A stretch of DNA of 52,206 nucleotides from a bacterium (GCA_021780195.1 JAJXZE010000019.1:1-52206); one strand, 5' to 3'. Shown: positions 35,188-45,008, numbered from the stretch's first letter. Notes: a model not told the origin generated them from the sequence alone. Translations and numbers: made by a program.

Positions 35188-37695
35188 CTACGCCACGATA
35201 TTCACCAGTTTTTTGTCCACATAGATGACCTTTTTTACCGTTTTCCCCTCAAGCGCATTCTGTACCTTCCGGTTCCCGAGCGCAAGCGCCTTCGCTTCCT
35301 CCTCTCCGATCGACGATTCCGTTTCCACCGCGTCGCGGGTCTTCCCGTTCACCTGGAACACGAGCGTGATCGCGCTTCCCGCAAGGTGCGCGGGGTCGTA
35401 GGCGGGCCACGCCTCGCGGTGGATCGACGCGGCGTTGCCGAATCTCCCGCGCCATATCTCCTCCGCAAGATGCGGCGCGAAAGGAGCGAGGAGCTTGAGG
35501 AAAACCGTGAATTCTTCACGCGAGCCCTTCCCTTCCTCGATGGCTCTCAGCAAGATCATAAGCGCGGAGACCGCGGTGTTGTAGTGGAGATTTTCTATGT
35601 CTTCCGTCACTTTCTTGATGGCCCGGTGGAGCGCCGGCGCTACTGCAGGGGCAGGGGCAGGCGCGGGCGCGGGCGCGGGTTCGCGCGCGGCGCTTTTCAC
35701 TTTTCCGGCATCCTCCGCGGGCACAAGCGTCTCCGCGTACGCCCATACGCGCTTCAAGAACCGCTCGACCCCGAGCACGCCCGCGTCACGGAAATCGCCC
35801 CCCTGCTCGAAGGGCGCGAGGAACATGAGATACATCCGGAGAGTGTCGGCGCCGAAATTCGTGATGTACTCGTCGGGATTTATGACATTGCCCTTCGACT
35901 TCGACATTTTCGTGCCGTCCTTGATGAGAAGCCCGTGCGCGCGAAATTTCTTGAACGGCTCCTCGAACGCGACGAGTCCCCAGTCGTGGAGCGCCATCGC
36001 CACGAAGCGCACATAGAGAAGATGGAGCACCGAGTGCTCCGCACCGCCGGTGTAGAGGCGCATCGGGCCGTCATTTTCGGGCGGCAGCCACTTCGCGACG
36101 CGTGCGCCGTTGAGCGCCGCCGTGTCGTTCTTTGGATCAAGATAACGGAGGTAGTACCACGCGGAGTCGAGGAACGTGTCCGAAACGTCCGTCTCGCGCC
36201 GCGCATGGCCGCCGCAGGCGGGGCACTTCACCTCGTAAAAGGATTTTTCCGTGCCGAGGGGCGACACGCCCGTTCCCGTCGGACGGAAATTTTCGATGCG
36301 CGGCAGAATGACCGGCAGATCACTTTCCCCGACCGCATACCAACCCGGCATGTCCGCGCGCTCCCCCTTCCCGGCCGCCGCGCACGCGTCGCACCGGATC
36401 ATCGGGATCGGCGCGCCCCAGTAGCGCTGGCGGGAGATCAGCCAGTCGCGCAGACGGTACTGCACCTTTCGCTCGCCGCCGATCAGTTTCGTGATCTCCC
36501 GCTTGGCCTTCTCGGAATCCATGCCGTCGAACCGGCCGGAACCGGTCAGCACGCCCGTTTCTTCTGCCACCACCTGTACGACGGGCAGGCCGAACTTCTT
36601 CGCGAACGCAAAATCCCGCTCGTCGTGCGCGGGCACGGCCATGATGGCGCCGGTTCCCACATTGCCCAGGACGTAATCCGCGACCCATACGGGAATCTCC
36701 TTCCCGGTCGCGGGATTCACGGCCGCAAGCCCCGCCGGAACGCCCGTCTTTTCCTTCCCCTCGTCGATGCGCTCAAGCTCCCGCTTCGTCAAGCTTTCTT
36801 TCACATATTTTTTAACTTCCTCGGATGCCTGCCAGCCGGCGCGGAGCCACCGTTCCGCGAGTTCGGGAGAAACCACCATGAACGTCGCGCCGAAGAGCGT
36901 GTCGGGCCGCGTGGTGAACACCCTGAGGGATTTATTGCCGAGGCCCTGCGACGACGCCGCACCAGACGCCGCACCGGCGGCGCCCGCGGCAAGCGGAAAG
37001 TCAATGAGCGCGCCTTCGGAACGGCCGATCCAGTTCCGCTGGGCGATCTTCACTTTTTCCGTCCAGTCGATGCCGTCGAGCCCTTTGAGCAGGCGCTCGG
37101 CATAGTCGGTGATCTTGAAGAACCACTGCTCGAGTTCCTTCCGCACGACTTCCGTGCCGCACCGCTCGCACTTCCCTCCCTCGACCTGCTCGTCCGCAAG
37201 CACGGTTTGGTCCTTGGGACACCAGTTGACGGACTGCGTCTTGCGGTACGCGAGGCCCTTTCTGAACATCTGGACGAAGATCCATTGCGTCCACCGGTAA
37301 TACTCGGGGTCGTACGTCTCCACGCGCTCGTCCCACGCAAAGCCGTTGCCGATCGCCGCAAGCTGGCCGTAGAAACGCGGCGCGGCCTTCGCCGCCTGGT
37401 CCATGGGATGCACGCCGACTTTCATGGCGTAGTTCTCCGAATGGATGCCGAAACCGTCGAGGCCGATGGGTTCAAAGACGTCGTAGCCCTGCATGCGCTT
37501 CATGCGGCCGAAGATGTCGGCGCCCGTGAAAGCGTACATGTTTCCTACATGAAGCCCCTCCGCAGAAGGGTACGGGAACATCATGAGGTTGTAGAACGGG
37601 CGCGGGGCGCGATCGAGGTCGGGCTCGTAGATGCGCTCCGTGCGCCATATCTCCTGCCACTTTGGTTCAATCGCGCCCGGCTCGTATTTCGGCAT
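35188..37695 (-). CDS. leuS: Leucyl-tRNA synthetase
   Basis: Charges tRNA-Leu. 835 residues. The class I HIGH motif appears as GLHVGNM (MFPYPSAEGLHVGNMYAF), KMSKS as GTKMSKSKGNV, the CP1 editing domain has FTTRPDTLFGATFMV and DERDFAFAKKFGLP, and an Ala/Pro-rich insert (about residues 650-670) lies before the anticodon-binding domain. TACAAT is 11 nt before the ATG, so the leader is only a few nucleotides. Confidence 0.98.
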   Translation of the reverse strand: MPKYEPGAIEPKWQEIWRTERIYEPDLDRAPRPFYNLMMFPYPSAEGLHVGNMYAFTGADIFGRMKRMQGYDVFEPIGLDGFGIHSENYAMKVGVHPMDQAAKAAPRFYGQLAAIGNGFAWDERVETYDPEYYRWTQWIFVQMFRKGLAYRKTQSVNWCPKDQTVLADEQVEGGKCERCGTEVVRKELEQWFFKITDYAERLLKGLDGIDWTEKVKIAQRNWIGRSEGALIDFPLAAGAAGAASGAASSQGLGNKSLRVFTTRPDTLFGATFMVVSPELAERWLRAGWQASEEVKKYVKESLTKRELERIDEGKEKTGVPAGLAAVNPATGKEIPVWVADYVLGNVGTGAIMAVPAHDERDFAFAKKFGLPVVQVVAEETGVLTGSGRFDGMDSEKAKREITKLIGGERKVQYRLRDWLISRQRYWGAPIPMIRCDACAAAGKGERADMPGWYAVGESDLPVILPRIENFRPTGTGVSPLGTEKSFYEVKCPACGGHARRETDVSDTFLDSAWYYLRYLDPKNDTAALNGARVAKWLPPENDGPMRLYTGGAEHSVLHLLYVRFVAMALHDWGLVAFEEPFKKFRAHGLLIKDGTKMSKSKGNVINPDEYITNFGADTLRMYLMFLAPFEQGGDFRDAGVLGVERFLKRVWAYAETLVPAEDAGKVKSAAREPAPAPAPAPAPAVAPALHRAIKKVTEDIENLHYNTAVSALMILLRAIEEGKGSREEFTVFLKLLAPFAPHLAEEIWRGRFGNAASIHREAWPAYDPAHLAGSAITLVFQVNGKTRDAVETESSIGEEEAKALALGNRKVQNALEGKTVKKVIYVDKKLVNIVA

Positions 37696-37706
37696 AGGTA
37701 CTCATT

Positions 37707-37712
37707 ATTGTA
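37707..37712 (-). promoter_or_regulatory. -10 element of leuS
   Basis: TACAAT on the minus strand, 11 nt before ATG 37695, so a leader of about 4-5 nt without room for a Shine-Dalgarno site. Confidence 0.5.
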
Positions 37713-37744
37713 AGCCGCGCAGGACCTTTTCTCAACACCTGCGG

Positions 37745-38593
37745 CTATATCCCGAGCACGCGCGTCGCGTTCTCGTTGATCTGTGCCACCATCTCTTCGA
37801 CGGAAAGGCCCTTCAATGCCGCGAGGCGCTTCACCGTTTCCACGACGTACGCGGGCTCGTTGCGCTTCCCGCGGTAGGGCACGGGCGCCACGTACGGCGC
37901 GTCGGTTTCTGAAAGGATGCGGTCCGCGGGAATCATCGCAACAAGCGCATCGTAATCGTGCGTGAATGTGATGACACCGCCGAACGTGAATGAATAGCCG
38001 AGATCGAGGAGCGTCCGCGCGTCGTCCGCGCTCCCGGTGAAGAAATGCAGGATGCCCGGCGTGAGGCCGCTACCCGCTTCGCGGAGCATGAGGATAAGGT
38101 CGGCGAACGCGTCGCGGCAGTGGATCATGAGGGGCTTTCCCGTCTCGCGCGCAAGCGCGATCTGCGCGGCAAACGCCGCCTTCTGCTTTTCGACCTGCAC
38201 CGCGCGTGGTTCGTCCCCGCCAAAATGGAAATAGTCGAGGCCGCACTCGCCGATGGCGACGGCTTTCGGGTGCGTAAGAAGCGCGCGGTACGCCTCCGCG
38301 TCAAAGACCTCGCCGCGCGAGGTGAAGGCCTTTGCGGCCTCTCCCCCGCCGAGCTCCTGCGCGTCGTGATGGGACCGCGCCGTGTGGATCGGATGGAGGC
38401 CGACCGCCGCGAAGACGCCCTCGTGCGCGTCGGCGAGCGCGACGGCCGCGCGCGAGGTGTCGCGCTGGGTTCCGACCGTGACGAGGCGGACGCCCGCCTC
38501 GCGCGCGCGGCGGAGCACCTCCTCGCGGTCGGCGTCGTACGCCGCGAAGTGCGCGTGGGTGTGGGCGTCGAGGTACCGCATCGCCGCCGTCAT
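37745..38593 (-). CDS. tatD: TatD-family metal-dependent DNase
   Basis: 282 residues of the amidohydrolase fold. Metal-binding residues: HxH in DAHTHAHF, Glu in IGECGLDYFHF, His in MIHCRDAF, His in ILHFFTGS, and Asp in SETDAPYVAP. TatD proteins act as 3'-5' exonucleases in DNA repair and turnover. The start overlaps the metG stop (ATGA), making it the last gene of the 43824-37745 run. Confidence 0.93.
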   Translation of the reverse strand: MTAAMRYLDAHTHAHFAAYDADREEVLRRAREAGVRLVTVGTQRDTSRAAVALADAHEGVFAAVGLHPIHTARSHHDAQELGGGEAAKAFTSRGEVFDAEAYRALLTHPKAVAIGECGLDYFHFGGDEPRAVQVEKQKAAFAAQIALARETGKPLMIHCRDAFADLILMLREAGSGLTPGILHFFTGSADDARTLLDLGYSFTFGGVITFTHDYDALVAMIPADRILSETDAPYVAPVPYRGKRNEPAYVVETVKRLAALKGLSVEEMVAQINENATRVLGI

Positions 38594-40044
38594 TTCGCGC
38601 GCGGAAAAAGCGGCTCGATCTTCACGGCGCGGACGGTGTCGCCCTCGCGGACGAGAGCCGCCTTGATCTTCTGCGAGGCGTCGGGGAGGAAGGGCGCGAG
38701 CATGTCCCCCACCGCGCCGAGGAGCGCCGTGAGGTTCGCGAGTGCGGCGCGGCGCGCGGCATCGTCATTGATCTCCCACACTTTCTTCTCGTTCACATAC
38801 CGGTCGCCGAAGGAGATTACTTCCCATACTGCGGCAAGCGCTTCGGGGAATTTCAGCGCGACGAGCTTCGCGCGCACCGCGCGGCGCGTATCCTCGATCA
38901 CGCCCGCGAACTCGTTGTCCGGCGCGCCCGCCCCTTCCGCGCCAAGCGCAGGCAGGGATTCCTCTTTTGCGGCAAGCGCGAGGACGCGCGCGGCAAAGTT
39001 GCCGAGGCCGTTCGCAAGGTCGCCGTTATAGCGCTCACGGAGTTTCGCCTCCGAGAAGTCGCCGTCCGCGCCAAACGGGATCTCGCGCAGGAGGAAGTAG
39101 CGGAGGCCGTCCGCTCCGTACCGCGCGGCGACGTCCAGCGGATCGATCGTGTTCCCGAGCGACTTCGAGATCTTCGTGCCGTTCAGCGTGAAGAACCCGT
39201 GCACTACGATCTGTCCGGGAAGCGGCAGGCCGGCCGACATGAGCATCGCGGGCCAGATGACCGCATGGAAGCGCGCGATATCCTTTGCCATCACGTGCAT
39301 GTCCGCCGGATGCTCCTCCCACCATTCGATGCCCACGGCGGAAATATAATTTACGAGAGCGTCCGCCCATACGTAGATCACCTGCCCGGGATCGTCCGGC
39401 ACCGGAATCCCCCAGTCGCGCTTTTCGCGCGAAAAGCTCACGTCCTCGAGTCCCCGCTCGACGAAGCTCTTGATCTCGTTGAACCGGTGCGCGGGCGCCA
39501 CAAAATCGGGATTTTCTTCGTAGAGTTCAAGGAGCGCCTTCTGATACTTCGAAAGGCGAAAGAAATAATTCTCCTCGACCACGAGCTCCGGCGCCGTCTT
39601 GTGGTCCGGGCAGAGCCCGTCCACGAGCTCGTCCTCCTTCAGAAACGCCTCGTGCCCCTTGCAGTAAAGCCCGCGGTATTCGCCGCGATAGATATCGCCC
39701 GCCGCCTCAAGCCGGCGCCAGAAATCTTTCACCACGGCAACGTGCCGCTCCTCGGTCGTCCGGATGAAGTCCGTGTTCGATATGCCGAGCTTCTCCCACG
39801 TGGACTGCCAGAGCGCGGCAAGCCGGTCGGTGTACGCATGGATCTCCTCGCCGGTTTTCTTCGCCGCATCCACGGTCTTCTGCGCGTTCTCGTCGACGCC
39901 CGTGAGGAAGAACACATTGTCCCCTTCCGCCGCGTGCCATCGCGCCAGGGTGTCCGCCGCAATCGTCGTGTACGCGTGGCCGATGTGCGGCTTGTCGTTC
40001 ACGTAATAGATCGGGGTCGTGATATAGAATTTCTCGCCGTTCAT
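38590..40044 (-). CDS. metG: Methionyl-tRNA synthetase, without C-terminal tRNA-binding domain
   Basis: 484 residues. HIGH-type motif KPHIGHAYTT near residue 15, the zinc region with YCKGHEAF and LCPDHKT, and KMSKS as GTKISKSLGNTID near residue 295, then the anticodon-binding helical domain. It ends after that domain; the OB-fold domain found at the C-terminus of many MetRS enzymes is encoded separately at 5030-5347. Overlaps the permease upstream and tatD downstream by ATGA. Confidence 0.97.
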   Translation of the reverse strand: MNGEKFYITTPIYYVNDKPHIGHAYTTIAADTLARWHAAEGDNVFFLTGVDENAQKTVDAAKKTGEEIHAYTDRLAALWQSTWEKLGISNTDFIRTTEERHVAVVKDFWRRLEAAGDIYRGEYRGLYCKGHEAFLKEDELVDGLCPDHKTAPELVVEENYFFRLSKYQKALLELYEENPDFVAPAHRFNEIKSFVERGLEDVSFSREKRDWGIPVPDDPGQVIYVWADALVNYISAVGIEWWEEHPADMHVMAKDIARFHAVIWPAMLMSAGLPLPGQIVVHGFFTLNGTKISKSLGNTIDPLDVAARYGADGLRYFLLREIPFGADGDFSEAKLRERYNGDLANGLGNFAARVLALAAKEESLPALGAEGAGAPDNEFAGVIEDTRRAVRAKLVALKFPEALAAVWEVISFGDRYVNEKKVWEINDDAARRAALANLTALLGAVGDMLAPFLPDASQKIKAALVREGDTVRAVKIEPLFPRAK

Positions 40045-41066
40045 GCCGCAATTCTCCGTTTTCCCGCCGACCATTCCTGGATGACCTCCTGGAAGACCCC
40101 CGCCGCCGGAACCGAGATGATGATCCCGAGTATGCCACCGACCTCCGCGCCTATCAGAAGCGCGACGATCACGATCACGGGATGGATGCCCACGATCCGC
40201 TGGTTCAGCAACGGCACGAGGATGTTCGCCTCGAACTGCTCCGCGATCACGAAGAAGATCAAGGTGTAGAGCGCGAGGGTAGGCGACGTGGTGAGGGCCG
40301 CGATCACGGCGATCGCGCCCGAAAGGAACGGCCCGACGAATGGCACGAGCTCGAAAATGCCCGCAAGGAATCCAATGAGGAACGCGTACTTCACGCCGAG
40401 CAGGGTGAGGCCTGCCCAGACCGTGAATCCGAAGATGATCGTGAGCAAGATTTGCATCCGGAACCATGAACTGATGAGGCGGCGCGACCGCTCGTAGATA
40501 CGGAGCGCGGTGGATTCATAGATCGGAGGAATCACCACTTTCAGGAAGCGCTCCACGCCGTCCTTGCTCAGACTCAGATAGAACGAACAGAGGAGCACCG
40601 CGACGGCGAGGCCGAGGCTCCCGAGCGCGCTCGAGAACGCATCGAGCGGTGAACCGGTTCCCGCGAAGAATTGGGTGGAGAATCTGCTCACGAGCGCCGA
40701 AACCGACTGCGACGCCTGCGCGGTGAATATCGAGGAGAGTCCCCCGGCCGCACCGCCCGCGGTCGCCGGCGCAGTTGCGCCCGAAAGGATGGAATTCAGC
40801 TCGACGATCACGATCGGCGCGAGCGAATAGACGATGAAAATAACGAAGAGGATGGCGGCGAGGAAGATGAGGATGACGCCGATACTCCGCGGCACCCTGC
40901 GCCGCTCAAGAAAATTCACAAGTCCTTCGAGGCCGGACGAGATGATAATGGCGAGGAAGAGCCCCAGGATGATCTGGCGGCCGAGGTAGAAAATGGCGGC
41001 CATCACGATGAAAATAAAAATCCGCCAGAGGCTCACCCACGAGATCTCGAATAAACGCGTTTCCAT
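40041..41066 (-). CDS. AI-2E (PerM)-family transporter
   Basis: 341 residues with about eight hydrophobic segments: early pairs IFIFIVMAAIFYLG, LFLAIIISSGLEGLV, GVILIFLAAILFVIFIVYSL, then the conserved C-terminal block IIFGFTVWAGLTLLGVKYAFLIGFLAGIFELVPFVGPFLSG, typical of AI-2E/PerM permeases. Members export small molecules or act as sodium/proton antiporters; the substrate is unknown. Translationally coupled to metG (ATGA) and 5 bp after the M16 gene. Confidence 0.92.
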   Translation of the reverse strand: METRLFEISWVSLWRIFIFIVMAAIFYLGRQIILGLFLAIIISSGLEGLVNFLERRRVPRSIGVILIFLAAILFVIFIVYSLAPIVIVELNSILSGATAPATAGGAAGGLSSIFTAQASQSVSALVSRFSTQFFAGTGSPLDAFSSALGSLGLAVAVLLCSFYLSLSKDGVERFLKVVIPPIYESTALRIYERSRRLISSWFRMQILLTIIFGFTVWAGLTLLGVKYAFLIGFLAGIFELVPFVGPFLSGAIAVIAALTTSPTLALYTLIFFVIAEQFEANILVPLLNQRIVGIHPVIVIVALLIGAEVGGILGIIISVPAAGVFQEVIQEWSAGKRRIAA

Positions 41067-41071
41067 GGAGA

Positions 41072-42349
41072 TTAAAAGGTGAGTATTTTGGAGAGTTTCT
41101 TTTTTTCGCCGGCGCGGTACGGACCGATGGCGGCGAGATTCATCTTTTCGTTCCGGAACACGTCGCGCGCCGCCGCCCGAACCTCCTCCGCCGTGGTTTT
41201 CCTTATTCTATCGATAATCTTCTCCGGTGGCAAAAGGGTCCCCGTAAGGATCTCCTCTCCTCCGTAGAAGCTCGCCAGCTCGTCCGCGGTCTCGAGGCCC
41301 AGGATGATGCTTCCCGCCATATGGTCCTTGGTCCGGGCAAGCTCGTCCGCGGGCACGAGCGTATCCCTGAGCATCCGGCATTCGTCGATGACCGCCCGCA
41401 GGACGGTCTCCACCTTGGCATGGTCGACGCCCGCGGCGATCTCGAAGAATCCGTGGTCAAGCGAGAGTTCGGCGTCCGCGCCGAGATAATACGCCGCGCC
41501 GAGTTCCTCGCGGATTTTTTTCCAGAGGCGCGAATGCATGCCGCCGCCGAGGACGTCGGCGAGCACGCGGAGCGCATAACGACGCCGGTCGAAAAGATCG
41601 AATGCGCGGAACCCGAGCACGAGATGCCCCTGATCCGACTTCTTATACCTGACGAGGAGGCCGGGCTTCGTCTGGCGTTCGCGTGTCTTTTCCTTCGGCG
41701 CGCGGCGGCGGCGCGGCAGGCCTCCGAACGCGGCGCGTATCCGCGCAAGGACCGCCTTCTCGTCGAACCTCCCGGCGATCACGACCACCGTGCCGGACGT
41801 CACATACCGCGCGCGCCGGTAAGCCGCGAAATCATCCCGCGTGAAACGGCGCACGTTCTCCCTGGTACCGACGACATCCCATCCCGCCGGCTGGTCACCG
41901 TAGAGGAGCGCCAGGAGGAGATCCTGCACTTTCCTTGTCGGCGTATCCTCGTACATATTGAGCTCCTCCACGATGACGCCGCGCTCTTTCTCGATCTCCT
42001 CCGGTGCGAGCAGGGGGTGGAGATAGAGGTCGGTCACGATCTCCATGATCTTCTTCAGCTTCTTCGCTTCGGCCTTCGCCCAGTAGCCCGTGAATTCCTG
42101 CGACGTGAAGGCATTCGACTGGGCACCGAGCGCCGCGAATTCCTCGGCGATCATGCCGGGCCGCGGACGGAGCGCCGTCCCCTTGAAGGTCATGTGCTCG
42201 AGGAAATGAGAGATGCCGTTCAGACGCCTGGTCTCGTATTCCGATCCGGCCTCGACGAGCACGAGCACGCTCGCGGCGAGGGAGGATGCCTGCGGCACCA
42301 GCACGACCCTCAGACCGTTCGGCAATACGATCTTTCTCGGCGGCTTCAT
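41072..42349 (-). CDS. M16-family zinc metallopeptidase (processing-peptidase type)
   Basis: 425 residues. The inverted zinc motif HxxEH is seen as SHFLEHMTFKGT near residue 48 with the distal Glu ligand in ERGVIVEELNMYED, and the second, non-catalytic half domain ends with the fold around GGGMHSRLWKKIREELGAAY. Usually acts on short unfolded peptides; there is no signal peptide. It starts by a TAATG overlap with the lytic transglycosylase gene. Confidence 0.95.
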   Translation of the reverse strand: MKPPRKIVLPNGLRVVLVPQASSLAASVLVLVEAGSEYETRRLNGISHFLEHMTFKGTALRPRPGMIAEEFAALGAQSNAFTSQEFTGYWAKAEAKKLKKIMEIVTDLYLHPLLAPEEIEKERGVIVEELNMYEDTPTRKVQDLLLALLYGDQPAGWDVVGTRENVRRFTRDDFAAYRRARYVTSGTVVVIAGRFDEKAVLARIRAAFGGLPRRRRAPKEKTRERQTKPGLLVRYKKSDQGHLVLGFRAFDLFDRRRYALRVLADVLGGGMHSRLWKKIREELGAAYYLGADAELSLDHGFFEIAAGVDHAKVETVLRAVIDECRMLRDTLVPADELARTKDHMAGSIILGLETADELASFYGGEEILTGTLLPPEKIIDRIRKTTAEEVRAAARDVFRNEKMNLAAIGPYRAGEKKKLSKILTF

Positions 42350-43824
42350 TATGATTGCGACGTGATTGTTTGGATGTCGTCCGCGAAGCTCTGCGCCCGG
42401 TCGACCACGGCCTGCCCGTACGTCCAGAGGTAATTCTTCCACCGGCTCCCGGCGTAATACTTCGCCGCCGTGCACCGCTCCTGGCTCAGCGCCGCGCTGT
42501 AGACGGCCTTGCATCCCACCATGGCGTCCTTCAGGTAGAGCGCGGTCGCCACGAACGCGTCGGCGTTGTTCCAGGGCGACGATGGGTTGTTCCCGGTGAT
42601 CTGCGAAACCCCGCTCGCGTAGAGCATCCAGGTCGAAGGCACGAACTGCGCCGGACCCATCGCGCCCCCATAGACGCCGTCCGCGTTCGGACAGGACACC
42701 ATCATGCTGTTCGGGTCGAGATTCAGCGACTTCGTGATCTGGAGGAAGATCGGGATGTTCGACGGGCTCATCGCCGTCTTGTAGCTGCACTGGCCCACAT
42801 TCTGCCCGAGCGCCGACTCGCGGTCGAGGATCGCGAGAATGAACGCGGGATCAATGCCCGTCGCCGTGGACGCGACCTTCGCGTACTGGTAGGCGTCCTC
42901 GAAGGACATCTGGCCGCCGCCCAGAAGCTGGAAGATGCGGTTCCTGATCTGCGCCGCGGTGGCCTGCGTCTGCTGGAGCAGCTGCTGATACTTCGATTCC
43001 TGGCCCTTGGTCGCGGCAAGAAGCTGGGCCTTCTGGGTCTTCGTGCTCGCCACCTGCGCCGCCTGCGCCTGCTGGTACTCCGCCGCGCTCGCGGCATCTG
43101 CCTTCGATGCCATGTACTGCTGTTCCTGATCCTGCAGTTGGGATTGAAGATCCGTGACCTGCTGGACCGCCACGCGGAGATTGTCCTGCACGAGGGCGAT
43201 ATTCTGCGTGTCACCCCAGAAGTCGGAAAGCCGCGGACTCCTCAGGAACACCTCGATCAAGCTCACCCGGTCCGTCTCGTATAAACTCTGGACAAGATTG
43301 CCGATCGCCGCCTTCTTGTTCAGGATATCCGCCTGCGTGGCAGTGATCTGCGTCTGGGTCGAAGCGATCTGCTGGTCAAGCTGACGGATGGTGAGCGTCG
43401 TCGCCTGGATCTGGAGGTTGAGCTTCGCGACTTGCGCGTTCAGCTGGGAGATCTCCCCGTTCAGCGTATTCCCCTGCTTCTGATAGCTCGCGATCTGGCC
43501 TTCGTACTGGTTGATCTGCGCCTCAAGTTGCTGGAGCTGATTCTGGAGATTGTTCCGCTCCGCGACCGGATCGGTCGAGGTCGCCGCGCCCGTACCGGAT
43601 GCCTGCGTGAAAATGGTGGGCGCCGCCACGGAGCCAAAAAGCAGGGACGCGACGCCGCCGCACACGATGACCGCTTTCATGATTTTACCGACCGGGATCC
43701 GGAACGACCGGACGCGGGAAAGATTGAGGCGCCGCACCGGATCGCGGAACGCGCTCCACCGGACGCCCTGTCCGTTTTGCGGCACCACGTCGCCCAAAAC
43801 CTTCGGTCGGAGAGGCCTCTGCAT
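42349..43824 (-). CDS. PcsB-like coiled coil fused to a lytic murein transglycosylase domain
   Basis: 491 residues. A hydrophobic signal/anchor near residues 48-70 (MKAVIVCGGVASLLFG) follows a basic cytoplasmic tail. A long coiled coil (about residues 85-310, rich in Gln/Ala, LQNQLQQLEAQINQYEGQIASY) resembles PcsB/CwlO regulators controlled by FtsEX. The C-terminal SLT-type domain has the catalytic Glu in AILDRESALGQNVG and GAMGPAQFVPSTW. It should cleave glycan strands at division. TATAAT lies 8 nt before the ATG. First gene of the run to tatD. Confidence 0.88.
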   Translation of the reverse strand: MQRPLRPKVLGDVVPQNGQGVRWSAFRDPVRRLNLSRVRSFRIPVGKIMKAVIVCGGVASLLFGSVAAPTIFTQASGTGAATSTDPVAERNNLQNQLQQLEAQINQYEGQIASYQKQGNTLNGEISQLNAQVAKLNLQIQATTLTIRQLDQQIASTQTQITATQADILNKKAAIGNLVQSLYETDRVSLIEVFLRSPRLSDFWGDTQNIALVQDNLRVAVQQVTDLQSQLQDQEQQYMASKADAASAAEYQQAQAAQVASTKTQKAQLLAATKGQESKYQQLLQQTQATAAQIRNRIFQLLGGGQMSFEDAYQYAKVASTATGIDPAFILAILDRESALGQNVGQCSYKTAMSPSNIPIFLQITKSLNLDPNSMMVSCPNADGVYGGAMGPAQFVPSTWMLYASGVSQITGNNPSSPWNNADAFVATALYLKDAMVGCKAVYSAALSQERCTAAKYYAGSRWKNYLWTYGQAVVDRAQSFADDIQTITSQS

Positions 43825-43832
43825 ATGCTCCT

Positions 43833-43838
43833 ATTATA
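43833..43838 (-). promoter_or_regulatory. -10 element of the lytic transglycosylase operon
   Basis: TATAAT on the minus strand, 8 nt before ATG 43824. The intervening AGGAG lies 3 nt from the ATG, too close for normal Shine-Dalgarno pairing. Confidence 0.6.
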
Positions 43839-43851
43839 ACGGAGCGCGGGG

Positions 43852-44502
43852 CTATTTGGTATCCTCGGTCTTCTCCGCGGCGCGCTCGGCCTTCTTCTCC
43901 TCCGATTCCACCTTGACGTCGGCCACATCGACGGGCGCCTCCACCTTCTCCTCCTCCTTGACCGGCGGAAGGGCCGTCACAATCGCGGAATCAGGATCGG
44001 CGTGGATCGTGACGCCCTTCGGCACCGCGAGATCGCGCACGTACACGCTCTTGTTCACGTCGTCGAGCACCGAAAGGTCGACGGTGAGCCGGTGCGGAAG
44101 GTCGTTCGGCAATGCTTCCACCTCGATCTCGAGCATTGATTTGTTGACCACCGCCCCTTTCTCCTTCACCGCCGCCGCGACCCCCGTGAATTCGACGGGC
44201 ACCCGCGTCCTCATCTTCTCGTTCATCTTCACCTGGTAGAAATCAATGTTCGTGAATTCCCCCGTCACGTAGTCGCGCCCCACCTCGTGGATCACAACCG
44301 ATTTCTTCTCGCTTCCCGCGTGGAGTGTCACCACGGTGCTCGTTCCCGCTTCCCTGAAGATCTTCCCGAACTCCTTCGCGGGCACCGCGAAATGCTCGTT
44401 CTTCACTTTGTGGCCGTAGAGCTCCGCGGGAATAAGACCCTCCTTCCGGAGCGCCTTCGCCGATTTCGCCTTCAGGTCACGTGTATGCACCGCTAATTCC
44501 AT
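43852..44502 (-). CDS. rplY: Ribosomal protein bL25 (TL5/CTC type)
   Basis: 216 residues. The N-terminal 5S-rRNA-binding domain begins MELAVHTRDLKAKSAKALRKEGLIPAELYG, and the CTC-type C-terminal beta domain has VPVEFTGVAAAVKEKGAVV and VEALPNDLPHRLTVDLSVL. An acidic Lys/Glu tail closes the protein. The start at 44502 is set by a TATACT 7 nt upstream. Confidence 0.96.
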   Translation of the reverse strand: MELAVHTRDLKAKSAKALRKEGLIPAELYGHKVKNEHFAVPAKEFGKIFREAGTSTVVTLHAGSEKKSVVIHEVGRDYVTGEFTNIDFYQVKMNEKMRTRVPVEFTGVAAAVKEKGAVVNKSMLEIEVEALPNDLPHRLTVDLSVLDDVNKSVYVRDLAVPKGVTIHADPDSAIVTALPPVKEEEKVEAPVDVADVKVESEEKKAERAAEKTEDTK

Positions 44503-44509
44503 AGGGAGC

Positions 44510-44515
44510 AGTATA
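44510..44515 (-). promoter_or_regulatory. -10 element of rplY (leaderless)
   Basis: TATACT on the minus strand, 7 nt before ATG 44502. Confidence 0.6.
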
Positions 44516-44633
44516 GCAGAAACGGCGCGGAATGCAACCCGCGGCGCTATCCTCACCATGCCTTTCTCGCTCGCACAAACCAGTTCGCTCAAAAGGCATA
44601 GCAAGGATTTTCATCCTTCCATAATATAAAAGG

Positions 44634-44655
44634 AAAGGGCCGCCGAAGCGACCCC
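44634..44655 (-). terminator. Terminator of the 44672 gene
   Basis: GGG-TCGC-TTCG-GCGG-CCC stem-loop followed by TTTCCTTTT on the minus strand, 16 bp after the stop codon. Confidence 0.65.
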
Positions 44656-44671
44656 ATATTACCAGTCGTAA

Positions 44672-44926
44672 TCATGACTCTTCGATGCCGCGGTTAATAA
44701 ACACCAGGGCATACAGCGCGAGGAGCGCACAAAGGGTCAGAAAAAACAGTTCCATTTGTTTCGTCGGGGCCAAAAAGGCCACCTCGAGGAAGGTGATGCT
44801 GGCCACGGCGCCTGCCAACCCCGAAAATACCATACGCTTTGGTTTGAGATGGCCCCAAATAGCCCAAAATCCAAGGACCACCGCAACAACGCTTAGCACC
44901 ACGGCAAAAACGAACAGAAGCGTCAT
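44672..44926 (-). CDS. Small three-helix membrane protein
   Basis: 84 residues starting MTLLFVFAVVLSVVAVV with three hydrophobic segments (about residues 2-24, 33-52, 58-77) and a short acidic tail. A GGAGGGGAG ribosome-binding site is next to the ATG. No family recognised. Single-gene unit. Confidence 0.6.
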   Translation of the reverse strand: MTLLFVFAVVLSVVAVVLGFWAIWGHLKPKRMVFSGLAGAVASITFLEVAFLAPTKQMELFFLTLCALLALYALVFINRGIEES

Positions 44927-44951
44927 ACTCCCCTCCAGGGTCGATCAAACT

Positions 44952-45008
44952 CATCGGGTAATACCCGATGGCTGTGATTAGCATGGCACAGTCAAACCAC
45001 GTCGTCAA
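44952..45008 (-). promoter_or_regulatory. Promoter and palindromic leader of the 44672 gene
   Basis: -35 TTGACG (45003-45008), 17-bp spacer, -10 CATGCT (44980-44985), minus strand. A near-perfect palindrome CATCGGGTA-A-TACCCGATG (44952-44970) follows the transcription start and is a possible operator or RNA hairpin. Confidence 0.5.
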